NCBI GenBank assembly: GCA_037013685.1
Contig: CM072884.1
Location: 108,303,548 to 108,367,547, forward strand
Direction: 5' to 3'
DNA: 64,000 nucleotides
From: Acridotheres tristis
Taxonomy: Eukaryota > Chordata > Aves > Passeriformes > Sturnidae
The first letter of the stretch is position 1, and each line of letters begins with the position of its first letter. Made by a program: the position numbers and the translations under genes. The notes below the pieces were generated by a model, which saw nothing but the letters and a program-made list of their open reading frames with translations, had not been told where the DNA came from and searched no databases. Positions 11,897 to 24,500 of the stretch are shown here, piece by piece.

Positions 11897-12960
11897 CGGG
11901 GACCACACGCCCAGTGGGAGCTGCACACCCCTTCCTATCCCCTTTTACCAGATGAGTGTTATTTTGGAGAAAAGTGGCATGGACAGCTGGAAAGAGCAAA
12001 AGTTATTCTCCTTGTGATTTTTCTTTTTAGTCCCATAATTAATGCATCGAATCTACTGCAGTTGCTACCAGCTAAATCTACTGTGGGGGCGTTTTTCAGA
12101 TTTGTCCACTTGTTTTTGGTGGGACATTGTAATATCAATGATATATTCTTAATACAGGCAAGTCAAAATGCAGATCACACCTCTTCTGAGTCGCAGAGAG
12201 GCCTCAGAGAACGCTTTTGTTCCCACTCAGTGTTTTATTTTTCACCACATGAGATAGTAAATGCCCTCATGCATTCACCTCAGAACATCCGAGGTTATTC
12301 CCATACCATCCCTGCTGCACAGAAGAGATTAGCATGCTGATCAGTCGTAGAATTGCCAAATTAATTTTCAAATGTACATGATTAATTATTAATCATCGCA
12401 ACATGAAACTTAACCCCGAGCTGGATGAAAGGAGGTAATTAGCACGAGGCACAGCACTGAACAGGGAGAGGAGGCATGGCTGGACTTCATTCTGCCCACT
12501 GCCAAGGAAACATCTGTGCACATCTGCTCTGCAGGGTGCCTGCCCTGAGAGCATCCATCCAGCCCAGCCTTGTGCTGCCACAGCACAGTGAAATGAATTA
12601 GCAAAGTTAAATTCCCCCGACTTGCAGCAGGTGCTGACTGTTATTTTCCAAATGGCAGCAGCCTCCTGGCTCCCTGTACATTTGTTGCCCCTCATTTCAC
12701 TGCTAATCTGTAGCCCCTTCTTCCAATAAGGAGAAATGTATTTGAGGCTCGAATTACTGCCTTGTAAATTACAGTAATTGGATGCATCTGCCTGTTCCGC
12801 TGTTATTATGTACATGATACACTTAAAATAATCACTTTAGTGTTTTACTGAACTCTGGAATGTATGTTTCACAATGTACCATCATGATGTTGTCTTTTTG
12901 CCATGAATTTTGATCGTTGTACGTGTCCATGAACTCAGCTGTTGTTCAACATGGGTGAAA
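11897..12960 (+). other. MAOA: Probable MAOA 3' UTR and downstream sequence
   Basis: Follows the MAOA stop codon. No further open gene and no recognised repeat. I see no convincing AATAAA with a downstream GU-rich element, so the cleavage site is not called. ATTAAA variants occur farther on (13625, 13768, 13788). A near-palindromic TTAAT motif lies at 12380-12394. Confidence 0.4.
12380..12394. promoter_or_regulatory. HNF1-like palindrome
   Basis: GATTAATTATTAATC is a 15-bp palindrome around a single central base and fits the HNF1 homeodomain consensus (GTTAATNATTAAC type). It lies about 0.48 kb downstream of the MAOA stop codon, in the 3' UTR or flank. Function is not shown by sequence alone. 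Confidence 0.35.
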
Positions 12961-14904
12961 TGTGCCTTTCAATAGTCCTGAAACCTTGATCTTCTTATAA
13001 ACTTTTCTTCAGATTCTTTCTTGTTTGGTTTTTTTGTGAGTAACATGAATTGCTGATTGACTCGAGGGCTCTCTGCTGAATATGCTCTCTCCAGCTCCAG
13101 CCATTGCTGATCAGGGATTCCTGCACAAAGACTACCCTGTGCATGCAGCCTGGCACAGCCACAGTGCCTCCTCAGGGAGGGAGCATAGGCTGCTGATGAG
13201 CCTTTTGTGGTGTGAAACAGTTCTACATTGCTACATGCTTCCCCCAAGGGGACATTTCCACCTGAAAAACACTGCCCATATCTGTTCAAAAATAATTTAT
13301 CTGTAGGTGTATTTGTAGCAATTAGAGCTGTTCATTTGCAGGCTTACTTTAGACTTGACATCAGAGCTTCTGTGTGCACATGCAAAAGGGACCCCAAATC
13401 ATCTGCAAGACACCCATGAGCCAACACTGCCCAGCTTCACTTTTCACCTTATCCACGCACATTTCTATTGAAATTAGTTTGGGGTTTGAAATACCAATGC
13501 AATTCAGCTGAACTCATCTCAAACTGCTAAACAGGGCCAGGTACAACATTCTCTCTTCCCAGGGAAAAGCACGTCTCACTGCTGTGGGATTGGCAGGCAG
13601 GAAGTGAAATGAGAGAGATTGATTAAAATTGGCATTTCTGAAACTCCTGCAGCTCCCATGCACCAAGCTGCTGCAGAGAAAGGGCAGCGTTTGTCAGAGA
13701 TTATAGACCAGTTCCCATCCTGCTTTAATGCCCTTTCTGACAATCACACCAATTTCCCTGTTTAAACATTAAACATTTAGCTTAAATATTAAACAGCCAG
13801 GCATCTTTCTTAAACCAATTTTGAAAGAGAATTGGACCGAGTTTATCACCACTGACAACTCCCCAGGTGAGCTGCTGCTGGTATTAAAGCTGTGAGGATG
13901 AAGCACCAGGGAAACACCTCTTTCTTCTGGGGACCAAGCAGAGCCCTCACCCAGCTGGGGAGTGGGAAAGCCTTTGGACATCTTCCCTAACCAGGGGTGC
14001 CCAGTGCCCCAGGTTTTGGAGGAAGGGCTTTGCACTCCCTTGGCAGAAGTGGGAAATGTTCTGTCCTCTTTAAATAGAGGGTGAGATGAGAGAGGCTGAG
14101 GTCCACAGCAAGTCCTTCAGCACCAGTGTGGGAACTGAAGGTATTGACACCCCTGGGAAATGAGAAAAGCTTAGGTGAAAGGGCTGCTAGAAGTAAAACA
14201 AAGACCAGGGCAAGTGCTGGCAGAGGGAGTAGCAGAGGGAGAAAAAAAACCCTAATACTCCACAGTAGCAGTGAAATAAGAAGCACCACTGAGCACATAG
14301 ATCAAGAGGTCCAAAATAAGCAAGGAGATGATATATGTGAGAAGATCTGCCTCTTTTTAATCAAGCTGCTGAGTTTTCTTACAGATAGCATGGCAGCTTT
14401 GCCCAAGCCCTGGGGATGGAAAAACACTCCTGTGAGATTCTCCCTCCTCCTTTCTGGCCCACTCCCCTTGGATGCAGGTCCTACCTGTAAAGGGTGGCAT
14501 GGTTGTTCCCCCCTGGCTGCCATCAACCAGCCCATGGGGACAGGGACCCTGAAGCAGGATGGGCTGCTGGGTGAGCAAGAGGTGCAGGAGAAGAGCCACT
14601 GGCTTGATTTTTAGCACCATCAGCCTAGCAAGGCTTTCCTTCCCTCATTATCTGCCCAGGCCACAACCTCCTGCCATGGGAACTGACAACCTGAGCCCCT
14701 CTGGTTGTAAACCACCATGTGACAGGTCTGGGAAGGGGCCACCACCCCAAGGAAGCAGTGCCAGGTTACAGGCTCTCCATGTTTTGGAGCATGTGGATGT
14801 CCCCCAGGGCACAGTGGCCCTCCAGTCATGCTCCTTGTGTGGGACAAGGGGGAGGTCTGACCAGACACACCTAGGTTGCTAAAAAGATACATCCAGCCTC
14901 AAAC

Positions 14905-15066
14905 TGGTGAGGGACAGGGTGCCCAGAGAACTTGGGCTTGCCCGTTCCTGGAAGTGTTGAAGGTTTCCCCGGATGGAGCTCCAAGCAGCTTGTTTTTGTC
15001 AAAGGAGAATTGGAATGAGATGATCCTTAAGGTCCCTTCCAACCTAAGGCATTCTATTACTATGTG
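14905..15066 (+). mobile_element. CR1 LINE 3'-end fragment
   Basis: Contains the CR1 3' landmarks in order: GTGCCCAGAGAA, CCGTTCCTGGAAGTGTTGAA, GATGATCCTTAAGGTCCCTT, CCAACCTAAGGCATTCTATT. It is 5'-truncated, as most avian CR1 copies are. Confidence 0.78.
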
Positions 15067-17997
15067 AAAATCCATTCTGGGGAAGCAAGAGATTGCTGCC
15101 TTCACCTGGTCTCTTTGCAAGTCCTTCACCAGCAGTACTTTTCAATTGACATTTGATTCAGCCTCCAGGTTCATACTTGATCTCTTTTCCCAGGATCAAA
15201 CATACCCCCCAACTAATGGCAAAATTAACATTATATATTTGAACAAAAATACCACCCAGGGTGGTGTGCTAACACAGTCTGACACAACTCAACATCCAAG
15301 TTTCCCACCAGCTGGTTCCCATGTCCCACTGACCAGGTTCTTATGCCTGACATCAAGGGCTTTCCTCAGCCAGAAACCATGCTGGGGTCAAGCTGGGGAT
15401 TGGTTTTATGCTCCCTGCACAGAGTTAAGCTCCTAGCTCCAAACATAGAAAAACAGACAAACCAGAGTGCTCTACTGTGGAAACATGGCTATAGTCAGTT
15501 CTCTTCCTTGTGGGCTGGCTCTCCCCTGCAACAGTTGCTTTTCACACACAGACAGAGAAAGGAAAGTTCATCTTGGTGAAAATCCAGGAGGGGAAACCAA
15601 ATGTGCTCTTTGTTAGTGAACTGTAACTTTTTCTTTTCCCACTCAGCTTCTATACTTGGCAACAAATGCTTTGGGCTCCAGCTGCAATTCCTATTCTGCT
15701 CTTCATTTGCAGTGCTTGGCTTTCCAGGCTCTGTTCCCTGCTCCTTGCTCTCGTTGTTTTGGCTTTTTTGACTCATCTTACATTACAAAGACAGAATAAC
15801 CCAGGATACATAGAAGGAGCAGGGAAAAAGTTTCCCAAGCAAGAGCCCATTAGAGATGAGAGGAGAGGGAAGCTTTAGCAGTGGTGCTGGCACCTTGCTG
15901 GGTGCCAGAGGAGGTCAGCAGTGCCTTCATGCCACACATCTCTTCTTCCAGAGACCCAGGGATGTGGTGTTCCCTGGTCTGTAATGAACAGATCAGACTG
16001 AGGCATGATTTTGCACTGTCTCTAACCTTACCAAGCACAAGAAAATATAAGACAGATGCCCTTTGCCGTCTGTATCTTCCCACAGTTCTTCTTTATGAAA
16101 TATGCCTGTCACTCACAGTACAAGAGGACAGCTGCCACTTGAGATGGGGTTGAAAATGAAGCAAAGGATGTAATTATTGCTTGTGTTGGCATTTGGACTT
16201 CCACGACCAGACCACTCACTTGAAAACTCCTTGGATTATAGCCTGAGCTCTATCATTTTCATCAAAACCTTGGTTATATCCAGGACACCTGGCTGAATTC
16301 CAAAAGGCAGAGGCTGGCATTTGAGGAGGACTTCTGTCAGCAGACACCAGCTGCAGACAGCTGAGCTGAAGCAAGGCCAGCTCAGCAGCATGGCACAGCA
16401 GAGCTCAAGGCTGAAATAAATACTGTCATCTTCTGGGCTACCTCATAGCAGTATTTTATCACCTCACAAAAAAATTGTGGCAGGAGCTTCACACTTTGAT
16501 TTTCAGAAGGATCTTTGGGCATTTCTGCACTGGTGTTCACCCTTCCTGTCGAGCTCTGGAAGAGAAGCACACTAAAGGAAAATGATGCAAGTCCCCAGCT
16601 TTAAGCGTAAGTTCCCACCCATCTCCAAGCTCTGAGGTGCCACACTGGAGGAAGCAGAGAAAGGCAAGCTCCATCCCTGCAGCCTCTGCCTCCTGGCTCT
16701 GGCCAGTCCCTGGCAGAAATTAGGGCAGTGAAATGGCTGAGGCACCAAGCCCCTGCCAACACTGCAAAACTTCCTCCAAAGAGCAACTCGAGTCCTTTCT
16801 CCTGCTTGGCAGCGTAAAGGAGCTGAAGAAAAGTGCCAGCACAGATCATAAATGCACCTGGACATTCCCCTTCTCAAAGAAGGGAGTTTCTGTGGGGGCA
16901 TTTTGGTTTGCAGAGATGGATAGAGGCTCAAATATGCACACTCTGAAAAATTGCTCTGGCCAAACTTCTTCTCATGTAGAATTATTGGGAAATAATATAT
17001 TTTCTAATTTAAATATTCTTGTTCCACTTTGAACTGAATTGGGAAGTGGAGGCTGGAGTAATGTCTTTCTTGATCTTGATTAAGTACAAGCATGCATTTC
17101 AACTGTTTGAGATAATGATGCACAGCCTGATGGGGCACCTCCCTGCCTCAGACCTGGAATAGAAGTTCCCACATCTGAAATTATAATGTAATTTCTGCTA
17201 AATGCAACACTGCTGTGCAAAGTGTTTTCTTACAGCTTGGAGCATATGCAAATTTGGCACAGCCTGGGGGCTGACAAAGATGCCTCAGTGCATTATTGAT
17301 ATGTTTCCTTTTCCCCTGCTCCTTCCCAGCCAAGCACCGGAGCATATTCAAGTGCAGTGTTAAATCCCAGTAAGCAGAGGGGCAAGCAGAGCCACTTGAC
17401 ACACTAAATTATCCAAAGGCTGGTGTTTCTGCTGGGTACCACTTCCTCAAGTGCTTCTTGGAGTCTGCTGGTGCAGGCAAATGGCACTCAGAGACACTCC
17501 CCCTCTCAAAGACACTGCTAAAGTTCAATGACATAATGCCCTTGGGCAGATGAGGTTGGTCTGTGCTCAGCCCCTTGCTGCTGTAGGTGTCAGATGAATG
17601 GATCACCTAGATTTGGATGAGGCTTTTTCTCCCCCACAAAGCTGCAGGGATGGTGGGAAAGGAGTCTACAGAGCATGTACATGTCATAGTAAATGGAGCT
17701 GGATGGATATGGAATATTTCTGCTAAGAAAGAATTAGAAACATTGCTATGAGAAAATTCCCTGAGTACACAGCAAAAACCAGCCCTGGAAGAAAGCTAAT
17801 ACCCTTTGTTTCTATATTAGAAACAGCATCTCACCTTCTGTCAAAGCACAGAGTGAGACCAGCTTGGACTCAAAACAACTTGGTTTGCCTCTTTCAGTAG
17901 TGCCAGGAAGAATGGAAAACTGGGATGAGCCAGCATGGCACTGGGTACAGTCCCTGTGGATGAAGCAGTGTGTGTTTCACAGGTACTTTGACAACAG

Positions 17998-18440
17998 GAA
18001 AGACATGGCCCTGCTGGAGTGGGTCCAGGGAGGGTCACTAAGCTGATCACAGCACTGGAGCACCTCCCCTATAAGAACAGGTTGAGAGAATTGGGGCTGT
18101 TCAGCCTGGGGAAGAGAATGTTCTGGGAAGACCTCAGAGAACCTTCCAGTACCTAAAAGGGCTGGAAAAGGACTTTTTAGCAGGGCTTGTTGTGATAGAA
18201 CAAAGGGGTTAAAAGGAAAAGAGGATAGATTTAGATTAGATATAAGGTGAAACAATGGAACTGGTTGCCCAGAGAAGTTGTAGATGACCCATTCCTGGAA
18301 ACGTTCAGGGCCATGCTGGATGGGGCTCTGAGCACCCTGGTCTAGTTGAAGATGACTCTGCCCACGGCAGAAGTGTTGGACTAGATGACCAAGAAAGATC
18401 CTCTTTCTACATCCCCTCAAACCCAAACTATTCTATGATT
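17998..18440 (+). mobile_element. CR1 LINE 3'-end copy
   Basis: About 440 bp of typical avian CR1: GACATGGCCCTGCTGGAG, TGGAGCACCTCCCCTATAAG, GGGGCTGTTCAGCCTGGGGA, CTTCCAGTACCTAAAAGGG (with one change), GGTTGCCCAGAGAAGTTGT, GGACTAGATGACC and the tail ATTCTATGATT. It is 5'-truncated, diverged and non-coding. Confidence 0.9.
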
Positions 18441-20192
18441 ATTTTTTTAAATTATTTTTGAGCTTTTTCTAGCCTAGCTTCAGAATACCTTATTGCCACT
18501 GACTGTACAAATCATGCACACTAAAATCAACTTACAAAGCCTCTTACCCAGGTGTATTTTTTTACAGCTTATCTTGGCACTCAGCTGCTAACTGAAGGCT
18601 TTTCTAGCAAACTCTGCTAACATTATGACTAGAATATCATGGCTCTGTTTCCAATGACAAACAAATTCATCTATAGCCTGCCTGGGTAAAGGACAGCTGT
18701 GTATTAACACATTGTATGTGCAGCTACCTATTAATGAAAGGCATTAACTCACAACGTGTTAGATTCACAGAGCCCACATCAATCCTGGTGCATTTCTCCA
18801 AAGCTAAATGCCCCAAGAAGTACCTAATTGCCATCAGCAGTTAGTGGGAGGTAGAAGCTGCTTAGTTTGGTACCCAAAGATCATCTGTGCCACAGGGCAG
18901 GGCTGGTTTAGGACACGTTTCTTGAAGAGCTGCCTCCTTTTGGGGCAGCAGCTGAAGGCTGAACATGGTGTCCTCGAATATCTGAGATGCACAAGGCAAC
19001 TGAGTTTTGGCTCATGAATTGCCCTCTAGGCGGGTAAATATGTGCTCTTTGAAGAAAAAGTGAGATGCAAGCAAATTCCATCCAATAACTGAATTTCCAA
19101 ATCCCATCCATCCCTCCATGGACACAGAGAGAGAAGGACATGTCCATAGGAGTCCTACAGTACCTGCATGGGTTGAAACACCAGATGAGGAGTCCCCTTC
19201 CACACCCACAGCACAGAGCAGGACCAACCTGAGAAAAAATGTGTCTTTTTCCCAGCAGATACCAAACTGTACTCTGGTTCTACCATCTGAGCCCAGTTTA
19301 GCCTATCATTCTTGGATGCTTTTTTTTTCCCCTCTGAGGCAATTCCACAGGCTCAGGGAGAATTTTTTATCCTGTTTTGAGCCAGAAAGAAAAACTCATC
19401 AGTCCCTCTAACATTTTGGGATTTGCTCCAGATGAGCAATTGGTATAATTACACAAGACAAGAAGAAAAGATTATCCTCAGCTCTTGTAGTAGCACTAAG
19501 TTTTGTATGATTTAGTCAAATAATTTGTGCACACATCCTATCCTCTTCTAAACAATGAGCGGGATTTCTAATTGGTTTCTTGGGTAATCATATTTGTATC
19601 TTTCATAGATGTTAAACAAAATGGATTTCTTCTGTATTAATCTGTCCACATTAATTTTCTGTACACTAGACTGATGAAAATAATGAAGTACCCCTTGGCT
19701 GACACTCTTGACTGAGTCTCTTTGAAATGCACACTGAAAGCCTTGTAAATAACTAAATTAATAATAATACCATTTCAGTTATGTCCCCTGGGATGCTCCA
19801 GGATATGTCTGAACAAAGGGTTAAAGAGGTAGGTCAAATCTGACTCCACTTTCCACCCCTCACTTCTGTGAATCACATATTTAACTGTTTAAGAATTCTC
19901 ATTAAAATCCACATCCATCACACAACCTGCACTAACATCAACAAAACCAACCAACCAAAGCAAGACAAAAATTCCCCCCACAAAAATCAAAATAACGTCA
20001 TCACAACACAGAACAAAAATTGGCAATTCACACAAAATCCACTGCTTGTGCCTTCACCACAATTACAGCAAAAATTCACCATGAACATTCTACTTTCTAA
20101 CACTGTTCAATCCATGTTTTGCCCATCATCTCTTCAAATTCCCATTCTTATCTCAAAATCATCATGATCCTGGTTTTCATCACCAAAAACAT

Positions 20193-21507
20193 TGTAGTGG
20201 GTTGACCTTGGCTGGATGCCAGACACCCACCAAAGCCACTCTGTCACTCCCTTCCTCAGGTGGACAGGGGAGAGAAAATAAAACAAACGGTTCATTAGTC
20301 AGGATAAGGACAGGGAGACATCACTCATCAGATACTGTCATGGGCAAAACTGAATTTATTAGCAACAAAATCAGAGCAGGATAATGAGAAGTAAAAATAA
20401 ATTGTAAAAACAACTCCCTCCCATCCCTCCCTCCTTCCCAACTCTCCCTCTTCTCCTCCAGTGGCACAGGGGGATGGGCAATGGGGGTTATGGTCAGTCC
20501 ATCACACAATGTTCCTGCCACTGCTCAGGGAGAGGAGTCCTTCCCCTGCTCCAGCGTGGGATCCCTCCCATGGGAGACAGTTCTCCATGAACTTCTGCAA
20601 TGTGAGCCCATCCCATGGGAAACAGTTCTCCACAAATTGCTTCACTGTGGGTTATTCTTCCATGGGGTCAGTCCTTCAGGCACAGCCTGCTCCAGCCTGG
20701 GTCCCCCACAGGGTCACAAGTCCTGCCAGGAAATGTTCCAGGGTGGGCTCCTCTCCCCACAGGGCTGCAGGTCCCTGCCAGGACCCTGCTCAGCACAGGC
20801 CTCCCATGGGTTCACAGCCTCCTCTCAGCATCCCCATGCTCCATTTTGGGTCTCCTCCATGGGCTGCAGGTGGATCTCTGTATCCCTGTGCCCTCTGTGC
20901 CCTGCAGGTGGGTCTCTGTATCCCTGTGCCCTCCATGGGCCCTGCAGGTGGATCCCTGCATCCCTGTGCCCTCTGTGCCCTGCAGGTGGATCCCTGCATC
21001 CCTGTGCCCTCTGTGCCCTGCAGGTGGATCCCTGCATCCCTGTGCCCTCTGTTCCCTGCAGGTGGATCCCTGCATCCCTGTGCCCTCTGTGCCCTGCAGG
21101 TGGATCTCTCCATCCCTGTGCCCTCCAGGGGCTGCAGGGGCACAGCTGCCTCACCGTGGCCTCCCCAGGGGCTGCAGAGGAATCTCAGCTCCAGCCCTGG
21201 AGCAGCTCCTGCCCCTCCCTCTGCACTGACCTTGGTGTCTCCAGGGCTGCCCCTCTCACTTATTCTCACCCTGCTCTTCTCTGGCTGCAATTACATCTGC
21301 ACTGTAACTTTTTTCCCTTCTTGAATTTGTTATCCCAGAGGTGTTGCCACCTTTTCTAAGTGGCCCAGCCCTGGCCAGCAGTGGGTCCATCCTGGAGCCA
21401 TCAGGGATTGGCTCTGCTGGACATGGGGGAAGCTTCCAGCACCTTCTCAGAGAAGCCACCCCTGTAGCCCCCCTGCTACCAAAACTTGGCCACACAAACC
21501 CAGTACA
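20193..21507 (-). mobile_element. Large solo LTR (ERVL-like) with internal minisatellite
   Basis: The + strand begins TGTAGTGGGTTGACC and ends CCCAGTACA, so the element has TG..CA ends. An AATAAA on the - strand (20355-20360) suggests the LTR reads on -. It resembles a common passerine ERVL-type LTR as I remember it; the family name is inference. It is lengthened by a 38-bp tandem repeat. No gag, pol or env sequence is attached. I see no exact target duplication; the flanks are AACAT and GCAGC. Long ORFs on both strands here are by-products of the repeat. Confidence 0.75.
20861..21138. repeat. 38-bp minisatellite, about 7 units
   Basis: The GCAGGTGG core recurs with the A at 20868, 20906, 20946, 20984, 21022, 21060, 21098 and 21136, a spacing of 38 bp with one 40-bp interval. 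The middle units are almost identical and the edge units diverge. It is an expansion inside the LTR. Because 38 is not a multiple of 3, the array is read in all frames in turn and lacks stops. Confidence 0.93.
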
Positions 21508-24500
21508 GCAGCAATGTTTTACAGACATAATCACTTGTTGGCTGCTTTGAGGGCTGTGAAATGCACTGCTGGTTCTGACACGTTTCTTAGGGGACAGATG
21601 CTTTAGAGAGTGTGTGAAGGATTAGTTGAGGGTGTTTGCTTTCATTGTGTTTGTGCTCCTTTATAACTTGTAATGCTTAAAGTACGCCTATACAAAGAGC
21701 ACTGCACACTTTAGACGTTTTTCACATGGATGGTTACACTTTCTCCAGTAATCATGGCCAACAGTTTTGTGCAACACAGGTCCCTTCCCAGGAGCAAATC
21801 TGTTCTTCAGTTCTATTATCTCTCCAGCACTGACACTGAGCTACTGGGTGAAATTAAGTGATTTTTGTCTCTCTTTTTTTTTCTAGGGTTTTTATGTTTA
21901 CACCATACAGTATTTGGTACAAGGTCTGTTTCTTCTTATGTTCAATTTGAGCTGCCTGCCCTAAAATAGTAAAAACTAATTCTTAAGTGTAAGAGAGATG
22001 GTCATCTATACTATCTACGCTATTACCAAATGTGGTTTGATTTTTTTTTTTAAATTGTGTATTTAAGGGGTTGAGTGGGATTTTTTTCACTGTTTTGGGA
22101 AGTTGCTTGGGTGGTTTTGTATTTTTTTTTTCTTTTGTACTCTCCTTTCCTTTAAAGAGCTTTCTTTACTAAGAAAAGCTGAAGTCACCTCACAGGTTTC
22201 AGTACAAAGTGCAAAATGCTGTGTCAGTAATACCACTACAACCAACTCAAAAAGGGGATTCCACAAAAGAAAAGCCTCAAACAGCACATATGACATGACA
22301 ATATTTATTGATTCTAATTAAGGTTAAAAAAATTTCACAGCTGTCAGATAAAAATATCTGCAGAGCCTATTGGAAAGGGAGCTGAAGAAGGAAACCAAGG
22401 GAGACAGTCACAACAGAGGCACTTTAGAAAATGCTACGGTTATAAAAGGCACAAATTCATCACACACAGAGCATATATATTCCTGCAAAGTGAAGTCACT
22501 CTTTTAAAATTTTTTTCCAAAACACAGAGGCAGGCACCACTGAGCACTGACCTGCACATGACCACAGCAGACACGCTATAAGCGGCAGTCTATGACAACG
22601 CCTAAAGAATTCACTGGACAGACACTTGGAAAGCCAGGCTGCCTTGGCCATCTCATTTTTACAATCTGTTCTTCAACAGAAGGAAGATCAAGGTGATCTT
22701 AAGGTGGTGGAGATGGGAGAGGGAATGTTTGTTCATTTAAACACAGGTGAGGTTTATATTTGTGAACGTTTGTCACGTGTGATTTGAGGGGGTTTGCTTC
22801 TTGCCCAAGAGCAGTGGCAGGTCTGTTATTTAGTATTGACTCCCTAGTATTTCTGGAGGTCAGAAAATTCCTTCTTCCTCAAAAATACTACTTTTAAAAG
22901 TCTCAAAAAAGGGGAAAAAAATCTTAAAATTTCTGCACATCTGTAAAGCCTATTTCAGTGAAACAATAATCCTACTGTGGACACAGATATATTTCTTTAA
23001 GCCCCATAGTTTCTTGTCCAGGCTATGATTTCCAGTGATGGACAATGCTCAGAGAGATACTTAATTACTTGATTAATGTCTTTGTATTGAGAGCAGATGT
23101 GCTATTTGTAATCAAGATCTGCACTGGGGAAAAAAAAAGCACATATTAAAGGGAGGACAAGGGGGCTGCCTCAGATTGCTCACATCCCTGTAATTGTTGA
23201 GTAGTTTATACAATTAGATTTCAAGCACTTTGGTTAACACAGATTTCTATGCCATGACCCGTTATTCCTTGCAATGTACAGTGGCTATCAGAACAGTGTA
23301 AAAGAAAGCAAATTTCTTTTTTATTTTTTGTAAACTCTTAAGAGCATTACAAAATATACATGGTAACAGTTCAGATCATAAGAGACAAATACAATTATTA
23401 AATACAATTATTTCCATGGTTGTTCCTACAGTACATTTTACAAAGCTGGTAAACTCTTGGAACTTTCATGATAGCAGTTGTCTCATCAAATGTGTTGATA
23501 AATTAAAAATACAGCACGACTGATTATCCATTAAAACAGACTTCATTCCTCTCTTCAAAGGGTTGGCATGAATTTTAATTTCAAAAACGTAAGCCAGTGC
23601 TAACAGGTCCCTCTACCCATAGGGAAGCAGCTTGATTCTCTACCTCCCCTTGTCAATTCCCTCATCACGCTGGCATCCATGCACACAAGGTGCCACGTGT
23701 TCCTTTTGTGTGGAAAACGTTGAGAAAACAGCAGCAAATCCTTTTCTTAATCCCACAGTGGTGGTAAAGGTCCACAGCACAACCATAGCAAGACACGGCT
23801 GTAAAGACAGAGAGAGCTTTCCTAAAGCTTTGGCAGTCTGCAAGGAAGAAGACAGAGACTTTAGAGTGTTAATAATACAGATGTCACAATTCAGACCTCC
23901 CAGCTCCAACCAGATTTGATTAGAAATCTGGGAATACAAATTTATTTTGAGATTCCCTGTCTCACCTACTTTAGTTGTGGCAGAATGAGAAATGCTTTGT
24001 GAGATTAGTTTACTTTTTTTTCCATATTTCTTTTGCTTTGAAACTAAGAATAAGAAAGGTTTATAAGTATAAAAACTTTTCAATATTTTATTTTAATTAG
24101 CCAATCTCCTGAAAAGCTTAGGTTATGATTCAGTTCAGTTCTAACTGCCTAATTTCTGATTTTGATTGGAATTTCTCCCCGTGGCACACAACACGATCTC
24201 GTTAAACTGGGAAAAACTTCTGCCAGATTCAGGAGCAAAGAAGAGATAAATACATTTTGAATGTGAATAAAAAGGATTTGTCCTCATTAGTTTCATGAAT
24301 TTGCTCCCCTTTAGAAAATGTGGAGAAGCAGGACCTGAATTCCAAACAGTTCTGGCAGAAAAATCACCTGCAAATGCAGCAGCTATTTATACGTAACATA
24401 TGTATTCACCACCTAGCACTTACAAACTTTAAAAACTTTAAAAATGTCTTCCCAAATTTAGGTTCCTGTGTTTATTTCTGGCCTGAGAATTGTGTGAGCT

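Larger units (their letters stand above)
12961..20192. other. Intergenic interval between MAOA and MAOB, left part
   Basis: No gene recognised on either strand. It contains two CR1 fragments (14905-15066 and 17998-18440), an A/C-rich low-complexity patch near 19890-20010, and otherwise unique AT-rich sequence. ORFs here are short and have no family resemblance. Confidence 0.7.

Noticed and set aside
20461..21359. Long overlapping ORFs (up to 292 codons on +, 166 on -) looking like a repeat protein
   Set aside because: They lie inside an LTR and owe their length to a 38-bp tandem repeat that is stop-free in several frames. No splice context or family motif.
23640..24083. 147-codon ORF on - downstream of MAOB
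   Set aside because: No domain, signal peptide or splice logic recognised. It lies in intergenic or 3' UTR DNA, and its length is possible by chance.
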